Made by a program: the position numbers and the translations under genes
Notes under the pieces: model-generated
Databases searched by the model: none
Told to the model about the DNA's origin: nothing
Seen by the model: the letters and a program-made list of their open reading frames with translations, nothing else
Shown: one piece after another, positions 1 to 5,892 of the stretch
Numbering within the stretch: the stretch's first letter is position 1
How the letters are laid out: the number at the start of each line of letters is the position of its first letter
Assembly: GCA_034431815.1 (NCBI GenBank)
Contig: DAOUCS010000076.1
Span: 1 to 6,270 of the forward strand
Origin: HRBIN29 sp034431815
Lineage (GTDB): Bacteria; Chloroflexota; Dehalococcoidia; Tepidiformales; Tepidiformaceae
Direction: 5' to 3'
Length of the DNA stretch: 6,270 bases

Positions 1-58
1 TCGAACCGCCCAGAGGTCGACTGCGTCACCCATGACTGCCCGGCATCACCCAGCTGCG

Positions 59-2350
59 TCACCGCGCGGGAGAGAGCCCGAGGCGGGCTTCCACCTCGGC
101 GATGAGCTGGCGTGTCTGGTCGATCATGTCAGGACTGACGCTGACGCTCGTCGCTCCCCACATCACGAGGCGCTCGGTCACCTCGGGGTAGACACTCGGC
201 GCCTGCCCGCAGATCGACACGGTGAGCCCCCGCCCCCGTGCCGTCGTGATGGCCATCTTCATGGCGGTCATCACCGCCTCGTCACGCTCATCGAAGGTGT
301 CGGCGAGGAGCTCGCTGTCGCGGTCGATGCCGAGGACCAGCTGCGTGAGGTCGTTCGAGCCGATGGAGATGCCGTCGATCCCTTCGTCGATGAACTTGTC
401 GAGGACGAGCACATTCGAGGGAACTTCGACCATCATCCACAGCTTGAACGAGTCATCGTGGACGAGGCCGAACTGAGCCATGAGCTGCTTCACCTGCCGG
501 AGCTCGGCCGGCGTACGCACGAAAGGCACCATCACGTACAGGTTCTTCCACAGGCGGCGAACTTCCTTGATGGCCTCCACCTCCAGCCGGAAGACATCGG
601 GCTCGCGGATGTACCGGCTGGCACCGCGGAAGCCGATCATGGGGTTCTCTTCCTGGATTTCGTACTTCTCGCCGCCCCGGAGGTTCGCGTATTCGTTCGT
701 CTTAAAGTCGGTGAGTCGGTACACGACGGGCCGGGGGTCGAACGCCTTGCAGAAGGCGGCGATGCCTTCGGCCAACTGGCGGGTGTACTCTTGCGGCCTG
801 CCCTCTTCGATGAACTGGCGCGGATGCGTCCCGATTTGCGCGACGATGAACTCGGCCCGCAGCAGGCCCACGCCGTCGACGTTCCGCTTCGCGACAACGT
901 CGGCGAGTTCGGGCTCGGCAAGGTTCACGAAGAGCTTTGTGTGCGTCTTGAGCGTGGCCGCGGCGGCGTATTTGCTCCGCTGCCGTTCCGCCCAGGCGAG
1001 ACGCCGCTCCGCCCGACCTTCGTACACGACCCCCTTGCTGCCGTCGACCGTCACGAGGCTGCCCGGCTTCAGCACGCTCATCGCGTGTTGGGCGCCGACG
1101 ACGCAGGGAATGCCGAGCTCCCGGCTGACGATGGCCGCGTGGGCAGTCCGTCCCCCTCGTTCCGTGACGATAGCGGCCGCTCGCTTCATCGCCGGCACGA
1201 AGTCGGGGGTCGTCATTTCGGCGACGAGGATGTCGCCTTGCTCCACGATGTGGATTTCCGAGGGGTCGTGAACGATCTTCACCCGGCCTGCCGCTACCCC
1301 CGGACTGGCGGCCTGCCCGCGCAGCAGCACCGGAGCTGTCTCCGGCTCCTCCTCGGCCTCCTCATTCGACGCCTCCCGGAGGGTCGTCACTGGGCGGGAC
1401 TGGACGATGAAGAACTGGCCGTCGGCGAACGCCCACTCGATATCCTGCGGGCACCCGTAGTGCTCCTCGACCTTCAGGCCGATGCCCGCCAGCGTGACCA
1501 GCTCGGCGTCGGAGAGCTTCGGCGCAGCGACCTTCTCCGGCGGCACGGGAACCCACTCGTTGCCTGAGTCGTGCCGTCCGTTGCCCGACGAGGCCCGCAC
1601 CAGCATGCGGTCCTGGGGCGTCACCTGCCGCGACACGACGGCCAGCGTCGATTTGTCCAGGAGATAGAAATCCGGGGAGATCTCCCCGGACACGATGGCC
1701 TCGCCCAAACCCCATACGGCCTCGATGGTTACCTTCGAGGTGTCGGAGGATACCGGCTCAACAGTGAACATAACGCCCGACTTCTCGGATTGGACCATAC
1801 GCTGGACGGGCACAGCGAGCGAGACCTTCAGGTGGTCGAAGCCGTTCTCGGCGCGGTAGAAGATGGCGCGCGCTTCGAAGAGGGACGCCCAGCAGGCCTG
1901 GACGGCGCGTACCACGTTCTCCTCGCCGACGACGTTCAGGAAGGTACTCTGCTGGCCGGCGAAGCTGGCTTCCGGAAGGTCCTCGGCCGTGGCGGAGCTC
2001 CGGACGGCGACCGGACCGCCGCCGAGTTCCCGGTACGCCTCTGCGATGGCGGCTGCGATGTCGGCGGGCATCGGGGCTGCCAAGAAGGCTTCGCGAACCG
2101 CCGCAGCCCTCGCCTGAAGCTGCGGCGTGTCGTGCACGTCGAGGCTTCCAAGTTCGCGCCGAATGACGTCATCGAGCCGATTCAGGCGAACGAACTCGCG
2201 GTACGTGGCGGCCGTCACCACGAACCCCGGCGGAACGGGGATGCCTGCGCGGGTGAGTTCGCCCAGGTTCGCGCCCTTCCCGCCCGCTTCTGGCAAGTCT
2301 TCCTTGCCGATCTCGGAGAACCAGAGGATGCTCCGGGTGACACTGACCAT
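59..2350 (-). CDS. ppsA: Phosphoenolpyruvate synthase (pyruvate, water dikinase)
   Basis: This 763-residue cytoplasmic enzyme converts pyruvate, ATP and water to PEP, AMP and phosphate, the entry step of gluconeogenesis from C3 compounds. Three domains are visible in the family order. The ATP-grasp N-terminal domain spans about residues 10-325, with GGKGANLGE at 23-31, VRSSATAEDLPEASFAGQQ at 116-134 and the closing QSRPVTT near 317. The swivelling phosphohistidine domain spans about 345-425, with GGRTAHAAIVSRELGIP and the catalytic His404; Thr402 two residues before it matches the Thr that PPS regulatory kinases modify in E. coli. The PEP/pyruvate TIM barrel spans about 470-755, with GLLRAEF, the SIGSNDLTQ signature near 662-670 and catalytic Cys714 in ICGQAPS. 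An acidic linker (about 326-338) joins the first two domains. Length is close to the E. coli enzyme (792). The ATG at 2350 has a GGAGG 10 bases upstream (2361-2365). The frame is intact with no missing key residue. It follows glmS by 133 bases and probably has its own promoter. Confidence 0.96.
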   Translation of the reverse strand: MVSVTRSILWFSEIGKEDLPEAGGKGANLGELTRAGIPVPPGFVVTAATYREFVRLNRLDDVIRRELGSLDVHDTPQLQARAAAVREAFLAAPMPADIAAAIAEAYRELGGGPVAVRSSATAEDLPEASFAGQQSTFLNVVGEENVVRAVQACWASLFEARAIFYRAENGFDHLKVSLAVPVQRMVQSEKSGVMFTVEPVSSDTSKVTIEAVWGLGEAIVSGEISPDFYLLDKSTLAVVSRQVTPQDRMLVRASSGNGRHDSGNEWVPVPPEKVAAPKLSDAELVTLAGIGLKVEEHYGCPQDIEWAFADGQFFIVQSRPVTTLREASNEEAEEEPETAPVLLRGQAASPGVAAGRVKIVHDPSEIHIVEQGDILVAEMTTPDFVPAMKRAAAIVTERGGRTAHAAIVSRELGIPCVVGAQHAMSVLKPGSLVTVDGSKGVVYEGRAERRLAWAERQRSKYAAAATLKTHTKLFVNLAEPELADVVAKRNVDGVGLLRAEFIVAQIGTHPRQFIEEGRPQEYTRQLAEGIAAFCKAFDPRPVVYRLTDFKTNEYANLRGGEKYEIQEENPMIGFRGASRYIREPDVFRLEVEAIKEVRRLWKNLYVMVPFVRTPAELRQVKQLMAQFGLVHDDSFKLWMMVEVPSNVLVLDKFIDEGIDGISIGSNDLTQLVLGIDRDSELLADTFDERDEAVMTAMKMAITTARGRGLTVSICGQAPSVYPEVTERLVMWGATSVSVSPDMIDQTRQLIAEVEARLGLSPAR

Positions 2351-2401
2351 CTCGTCTATACCTCCGCCGGAAGTCCATGGGCGCGGCCGATAGCGCGCCC
2401 C

Positions 2402-2407
2402 ATTATA
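2402..2407 (-). promoter_or_regulatory. Candidate -10 element of the ppsA promoter
   Basis: The minus strand reads a perfect TATAAT here in an otherwise very GC-rich gap, ending 51 bases before the ppsA ATG. This would give a 5' leader of roughly 45 bases. At a 17-base spacing the -35 position is GCCGGG, which does not resemble TTGACA, and there is no extended TG. Recognition would therefore rely on the -10 or on an activator. The AT-rich hexamer in this context is what supports the call; the start site is inferred. Confidence 0.45.
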
Positions 2408-2426
2408 ACGCCCGCCCTCCTCCCCC

Positions 2427-2438
2427 CGGCAGCTGCCG
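2427..2438. repeat. Perfect 12-bp palindrome upstream of ppsA
   Basis: CGGCAGCTGCCG is a perfect dyad with no loop. It lies 19 bases upstream of the ppsA TATAAT, over the place a -35 element would occupy. The lack of a loop and of a following T tract argues against a glmS terminator. An operator for a dimeric regulator is possible but not demonstrated, and a chance palindrome in GC-rich DNA remains an alternative. Confidence 0.3.
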
Positions 2439-2483
2439 ACCGGCGGAAGGCGTCAGGGCCATTCGGTTCCGAAGGGACAAGGG

Positions 2484-4334
2484 TCATTCCACGGTCACCG
2501 TTTTCGCAAGGTTCCGCGGCTGGTCGACGTCGCAGCCCCGCGCGACCGCTGTCTCGTACGCGAGCAGCTGCAGGGGCACAACCGCCACCATCGGCTCGGC
2601 GAGGCGGCTCACCTCCGGAACAGGGAGGGCGGCATCGGCCAGGCGGATGAGTTCCTCGTCCCCCTCAGTGACGACAGCGATCACCCGGCCGCCCCTGGCA
2701 CGCACCTGCTCGACGTTCGCGGCCATCTTCGAGCGGAGCGCGTGCTTGGGGGCCACCGCGACCGTGGGCACCGCCGGCTCGATGAGGGCGATCGGGCCGT
2801 GCTTCATCTCCCCGGCGGCGTACCCCTCTGCGTGGATGTAGCTCACCTCCTTCATCTTCAGCGCACCCTCCATGGCCACGGGGTACGCCAGCCCGCGGCC
2901 GAGGTACAGCATGCTCGACGTCCCGACGAGGTCCGCGGCAAGACGCTGCGCCGCAGGCCGCAGCTCCAGCGCGCGCGCACAGGCGTCGGGGACCCGCATC
3001 AGTTCGGAGAGATGGTGCTGCAGCGCCTCACCGTCCAACACACCACGCGCGTGGCCTAACCAAAGCGCTAATCCGTACAGCGCCGCCAGGGCGGTCGTGA
3101 AGCACTTCGTGCTCGCGACGCACCGTTCGACGCCCGCTCGCGTGTACACGGTGCCGTCTGCCAGGCGAGTGGCCTGCGACCCCTCCGTGTTGCAGACGGT
3201 GATCTGGAGGGCGCCGGCACGCGCGGCGACGGCCATCGCTTCGAGGACGTCGACCGTTTCTCCTGACTGTGTCACCGACACGACCAGCGTGCGCGCGTCG
3301 ATGACGGGCTCGCGATGGCGGAACTCGCTCGCGTTGTCGGCCTCCGCCGGCAGGCGAGCAATCTGTTCGACGAACTGCCGTCCGACCATCGCCGCGTGGA
3401 GACTCGTTCCCATCCCGATGAGAACCACCCGCTGGACCTCGCGGAGCCGTCCCGGCGGAATCGGCACGTCGTCCAAATGCACGGTCGGCGGCTCAAACGT
3501 GACGAGGCTGCGGATGGTGTCGGAGATCGCCTCCGGCTGTTCGAGCATCTCCTTCAGCATGAAGTGCGGGTACGGCCCCTTGAGCGCCGAACTGGGGTCG
3601 AGCGCGATCTCGTGGACCGGAAGGTCGAGGCGCACGCCGTCGCGGCCGACCACGACCACGTCCTCAGCCGACACGCGGGCGAACTGGCCGTCCTCGAGGA
3701 AGAGCACCCGCCGAGTATGGGGCAAGAGGGCGGGCAAGTCGGAGGCGAGGAAGGATTCGCCTTCGCCGAGGCCGACTACGACCCCTCCTGCATTTCCGAG
3801 GCGCGCGGCGACCAGCGCATTCGGTTCGCGCGGGCTTGCCGCCACGATCGCCTGAGATCCTTCGAGGCGGCCCGCCGTAAGGCGCAAAGAGTCGAGAAGG
3901 CTGCGGCCCTCGGCAAGCCTCTCCTCCAGGAGGTGAGCGATGGTCTCCGTGTCGGTCTCGCTCGCGAAGCGGTGGCCGCGGGAGGCGAGCTCGGCGCGGA
4001 GTTCCGCGTAATTCTCGACGATCCCGTTGTGGATGACCACCACCTCGCCGCGGCAGCTCGTGTGGGGGTGAGCGTTGTGGTCCGCCGGCCGGCCATGCGT
4101 CGCCCACCGGGTGTGTCCGATGCCAAGGTTCGCTTCCGGGATGCCAGCCTCAGTCAGAGCGGCCTCGAGCCTGGCGATCTTCCCTTCCCGCTTCACGATG
4201 ACGAGGCGATTGCTTTCGGGCGCGAGCACCGCGATGCCCGCGGAGTCGTACCCCCGATACTCCAGGTCCTTCAACGCCTGGACGAGGATGGGCACGGCAT
4301 TGCGCCGGCCGACGTACCCCACGATTCCGCACAT
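2484..4334 (-). CDS. glmS: Glutamine--fructose-6-phosphate aminotransferase (isomerizing)
   Basis: This 616-residue enzyme makes glucosamine-6-phosphate from fructose-6-phosphate and glutamine, the committed step toward UDP-GlcNAc and peptidoglycan. The N-terminal class II amidotransferase domain (about 1-240) begins MCGIVGYVG, so removal of Met exposes the nucleophile Cys2. HTRWATHG is at 74-81, HNG at 102-104 and Asp128 in SETDTE. Two SIS domains follow. The first (about 290-430) has GTS at 309-311, TQSGET at 355-360 and VASTK at 407-411. The second (about 460-600) has KEVSYIHAEGYAAGE and KHGP. Glu496, His512 and Lys611 match E. coli Glu488, His504 and Lys603 at a constant offset, and the C-terminus DVDQPRNLAKTVTVE is typical. 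The ATG at 4334 is chosen because Cys must be residue 2; an in-frame GTG at 4439 would extend into the upstream ribozyme. The Shine-Dalgarno is weak (GAGG two bases from ATG). One oddity is that the usual Cys before GTS is Met308. Expression is probably controlled by the ribozyme in the leader. Confidence 0.97.
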   Translation of the reverse strand: MCGIVGYVGRRNAVPILVQALKDLEYRGYDSAGIAVLAPESNRLVIVKREGKIARLEAALTEAGIPEANLGIGHTRWATHGRPADHNAHPHTSCRGEVVVIHNGIVENYAELRAELASRGHRFASETDTETIAHLLEERLAEGRSLLDSLRLTAGRLEGSQAIVAASPREPNALVAARLGNAGGVVVGLGEGESFLASDLPALLPHTRRVLFLEDGQFARVSAEDVVVVGRDGVRLDLPVHEIALDPSSALKGPYPHFMLKEMLEQPEAISDTIRSLVTFEPPTVHLDDVPIPPGRLREVQRVVLIGMGTSLHAAMVGRQFVEQIARLPAEADNASEFRHREPVIDARTLVVSVTQSGETVDVLEAMAVAARAGALQITVCNTEGSQATRLADGTVYTRAGVERCVASTKCFTTALAALYGLALWLGHARGVLDGEALQHHLSELMRVPDACARALELRPAAQRLAADLVGTSSMLYLGRGLAYPVAMEGALKMKEVSYIHAEGYAAGEMKHGPIALIEPAVPTVAVAPKHALRSKMAANVEQVRARGGRVIAVVTEGDEELIRLADAALPVPEVSRLAEPMVAVVPLQLLAYETAVARGCDVDQPRNLAKTVTVE

Positions 4335-4357
4335 TCCCTCGGCACACAGCGAGACCC

Positions 4358-4375
4358 GGGCAGACGGGGCTGCCC
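4358..4375 (-). other. Hairpin in the glmS leader close to the start codon
   Basis: The minus-strand RNA reads GGGCAG, a six-base loop CCCCGT, then CTGCCC: a perfect 6-bp stem 23 bases before the glmS ATG. No T tract follows, so it does not look like an intrinsic terminator. It could shape access to the ribosome binding site or the stability of the cleaved mRNA. The role is unknown, and short GC-rich stems can arise by chance. Confidence 0.4.
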
Positions 4376-4416
4376 ACTGCGGGGACCACAACCCACCGGG
4401 TGCGCTCTGCGCCTTC

Positions 4417-4434
4417 GGCGGCAGTTTAGCCGCC
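4417..4434 (-). other. Hairpin immediately 3' of the ribozyme core
   Basis: The minus-strand RNA reads GGCGGC, loop TAAACT, then GCCGCC: a perfect 6-bp stem that abuts the predicted P3.1 strand of the glmS ribozyme, sharing at most one base. It may insulate the ribozyme fold from the coding region or be an accessory stem. It has no T tract, and nothing in the sequence shows its function. Confidence 0.4.
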
Positions 4435-4581
4435 AGCACGCGGCTCCTGCTTTGTCAGCCGGTCGCCCGAGCTGGTTTGTCAGGAGCCTCACGACGGTGC
4501 CACGCCGGGGAGCCACCCGCCGAATGGTTCGATGCTGCTCCCTCCTCGTCATCCGCCGCCGAAAGGGGCGGACCAGGCGCT
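4434..4581 (-). ncRNA. glmS ribozyme (GlcN6P-activated self-cleaving riboswitch)
   Basis: This element in the glmS leader cleaves its own mRNA using glucosamine-6-phosphate as a coenzyme, lowering GlmS output when product is abundant. Seen in the minus-strand RNA: the cleavage site A/GCGCC, between 4581 and 4580. P1 is TCCGCC (4572-4567) with GGCGGA (4557-4552), followed by the core TGACGAGG (4551-4544). P2 is GGGAGC (4542-4537) with GCTCCC (4513-4508). Between the P2 strands is an ATCGAA...TTCGGCGG segment whose GGCG (4521-4518) pairs with CGCC of the 5' end (P2.1). P3 is a short CGG/CCG stem whose loop can pair with TGCTG at 4438-4434 (P3.1, with wobbles). P4 is GGCTCCTG (4488-4481) with CAGGAGCC (4449-4442). 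P4.1 is CAGC-CGG with CCG-GCTG capped by a GCGA tetraloop (4466-4463). The order, the roughly 148-base length and the place just upstream of glmS match the known family as I recall the Bacillus examples. P3/P3.1 is the least certain part. I did not run a covariance search. Confidence 0.93.
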
Positions 4582-4651
4582 TGACAACTGACGCGAGCGC
4601 GCCGTTTCGGTCTCCTGTGCCAGACCTCCTTTCCCTCGGGGGTTAGTTCGA

Positions 4652-4680
4652 AGTCTCGCCCGCCGCACCACGACGGTCAA
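4652..4680 (-). promoter_or_regulatory. Weak candidate promoter for the ribozyme-glmS transcript
   Basis: On the minus strand TTGACC (4680-4675) is a good -35 match. After a 17-base spacer comes GAGACT (4657-4652), which keeps only three of six -10 positions. It would start RNA near 4645, about 65 bases before the ribozyme cleavage site, and lies just after the stop codon of the upstream gene. Read-through from the nfo group is an alternative source of the glmS transcript. Confidence 0.25.
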
Positions 4681-4688
4681 CCGCTCCT

Positions 4689-5015
4689 TCAGCTCTCGGC
4701 GCGCGGAATGCCCGCCAGCGCCAAAAACTGGTCTTCCCATTCGAGGACGGCGCGGATGAGGTCGGCGGTAATCGTGCCGGGCGCGGTTTGGATGCCCCGG
4801 GCAGCGAACTCTGCGGCGAGCGTCGAGGCGATCGTGAAGAGGTCGCGATCGTGAATCCCGAGCTCGCGCTCGGTCGTGAGGATGAGTTCGATGAGTTCCC
4901 CCGCGAGGAAGATTCCGTCTTCCTCTTGGAGCTGCTCCCAAATCCATTCGGCGCACTCCGCGAACAGCGCACCCGAGAGTTTCCTGGGCCGGGCCGCTTC
5001 CGCCGGTCCGTTCAT
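4689..5015 (-). CDS. Conserved-looking hypothetical protein, 108 residues, coupled to nfo
   Basis: I do not recognise this family. The 108-residue product is acidic, without a signal peptide or membrane segment, and looks largely helical. Residues 14-55 (from GALFAECAEWIWEQLQEE through ELIELILTTERELGI) read as amphipathic helices rich in Glu, Leu and Trp. A second half (about 59-102) contains DLFTIASTLAAEFAARG and ends in a WEDQFLALAGI segment. No Cys cluster or evident catalytic motif is present. The ATG at 5015 overlaps the nfo stop as ATGA, which indicates translational coupling; a GAGGAG lies 11 bases upstream within nfo. This overlap and normal residue composition argue it is a real gene, unlike the Arg-rich frames around it. 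Context suggests co-expression with endonuclease IV, so an accessory role in repair is conceivable, but nothing in the protein shows it. Confidence 0.8.
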   Translation of the reverse strand: MNGPAEAARPRKLSGALFAECAEWIWEQLQEEDGIFLAGELIELILTTERELGIHDRDLFTIASTLAAEFAARGIQTAPGTITADLIRAVLEWEDQFLALAGIPRAES

Positions 5016-5866
5016 GCCAGCCCGAGCTCCTCGCGGATGCGCTTCAGGCGGGCGACGTTCTCGGCGTCGGGCCCTTCGCCGTCGATGCCAGGCACTTCGA
5101 GGATGAACGGCACGTCGCGGAAGGCGGGGTGCGCCAAAATCGTGCGGAACCCTTCGTAGCCGATGTAGCCGTCGCCGATGTTCTCGTGGCGATCGCGGAC
5201 GCCGCCGAGCGGCACCTTACTGTCGTTCGCGTGCACCACCAGGAGCCGCTCGAGGCCGATGTAGCGATCGAACTCCTCCATGGCGCGCTCGCAGCCCTCG
5301 CGGCTCGCCAGGTCGTACCCCATGGCGAACGCATGGCAGGTGTCGAGGCAGATGCCCACGCGGGGGTCATTGTCCAGGCCGCGGATGAGTGCACCCAGCT
5401 CGGCGAACGTCGAGCCGACGCCTCCGCCCTGTCCGGCGTTGTTCTCCATGATCAGCCTGCAGCCCTCGGGCGCGTAATCGAGCACCTCGCGCATGAGCCG
5501 GCAGACCTGCGGCGCGACCGCCTCGAATCCCTGCCCCTTGTGGCTGCCGACATGGAAGATCACCCCCTCCACGCCGAGGGCAGTGCCCCACTTCAGGTAC
5601 TGCTTGAGCGAACCCACGGACCGCCCCAGCAGCGCCTGCTCCGAACTGGCGAGATTCACGAGGTAGACGCCGTGCAGGAAGCAGGGAAGCCCGGCCTCTT
5701 CCCGGGCGCGGCGGAAGGCGGCTGCATCTTCTTCGGTGATGACCGGCGGGCGCCATTGCTGCGGTGCGGAGATGAAGAACTGCACCGCCTCGGCCCCCAG
5801 TTCGAGGGCGCGGGGCACGACTTCCTTCACGCCGCCAGCGCTCCGCACATGAGCGCCGATGCGCAC
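5012..5866 (-). CDS. nfo: Endonuclease IV (AP endonuclease, deoxyribonuclease IV)
   Basis: This 284-residue metal-dependent nuclease cuts the DNA backbone 5' to abasic sites in base excision repair and trims blocked 3' ends. The protein opens MRIGAHVRSAGG (GTG read as Met), the usual first strand of the TIM barrel. All nine zinc ligands known from E. coli Nfo are found at a constant offset of minus four: His65, His105, Glu141, Asp175, His178, His212, Asp225, His227 and Glu257. They sit in family motifs such as LDTCHAFAMGYDL (174-186), HANDSKVPLG (212-221) and DRHENIGDG (225-233). Length matches E. coli Nfo (285). The GTG at 5866 is preferred over an upstream ATG at 6055 because the added residues are unlike the family, overlap the methyltransferase gene, and a strong purine-rich Shine-Dalgarno sits six bases before the GTG. 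It follows the methyltransferase by 26 bases and overlaps the next gene by four. Confidence 0.97.
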   Translation of the reverse strand: MRIGAHVRSAGGVKEVVPRALELGAEAVQFFISAPQQWRPPVITEEDAAAFRRAREEAGLPCFLHGVYLVNLASSEQALLGRSVGSLKQYLKWGTALGVEGVIFHVGSHKGQGFEAVAPQVCRLMREVLDYAPEGCRLIMENNAGQGGGVGSTFAELGALIRGLDNDPRVGICLDTCHAFAMGYDLASREGCERAMEEFDRYIGLERLLVVHANDSKVPLGGVRDRHENIGDGYIGYEGFRTILAHPAFRDVPFILEVPGIDGEGPDAENVARLKRIREELGLA

Positions 5867-5872
5867 GCGCGA

Positions 5873-5883
5873 CCCCCTTCCTC
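5873..5883 (-). promoter_or_regulatory. Ribosome binding site that fixes the nfo GTG start
   Basis: The minus strand reads GAGGAAGGGGG, ending six bases before the GTG at 5866. This purine run lies in the 26-base gap after the methyltransferase stop, and it supports the GTG as the true start of nfo over more upstream codons. Confidence 0.7.
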
Positions 5884-5892
5884 GGCTGCCGT

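Noticed and set aside
1..33. Possible start of a downstream minus-strand gene (ATG at 33)
   Set aside because: Only 11 codons are in the window and the Shine-Dalgarno is not clear, so it cannot be supported.
32..1567. Long plus-strand open frame of 511 codons antisense to ppsA
   Set aside because: It lies wholly opposite a clear PEP synthase. Its Arg/His/Asp-rich product has no recognisable domain, and such long shadow frames are expected in GC-rich coding DNA.
4335..4439. N-terminal extension of GlmS from the GTG at 4439
   Set aside because: GlmS needs Cys directly after the initiator Met, which only the ATG at 4334 gives, and the extension would run into the ribozyme P3.1 strand.
4501..4520. 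T-box-like GGGTGGCTCC motif on the minus strand
   Set aside because: It differs from the T-box consensus at several positions and is fully explained as the P2 region of the glmS ribozyme.
4581..4586. Plus-strand TTGACA as a -35 box
   Set aside because: No -10 lies at the right distance and no plus-strand gene follows; the bases border the ribozyme cleavage site.
3315..4646. Plus-strand open frame of 443 codons antisense to glmS
   Set aside because: It overlaps the intact glmS gene and the ribozyme, its composition is unlike a real protein, and there is no family motif.
4640..4670. tRNA-like 3' end on the plus strand (GTTCGAA followed later by CACCA)
   Set aside because: The T-stem does not pair at the required positions, and there is no matching 5' acceptor strand or anticodon arm upstream.
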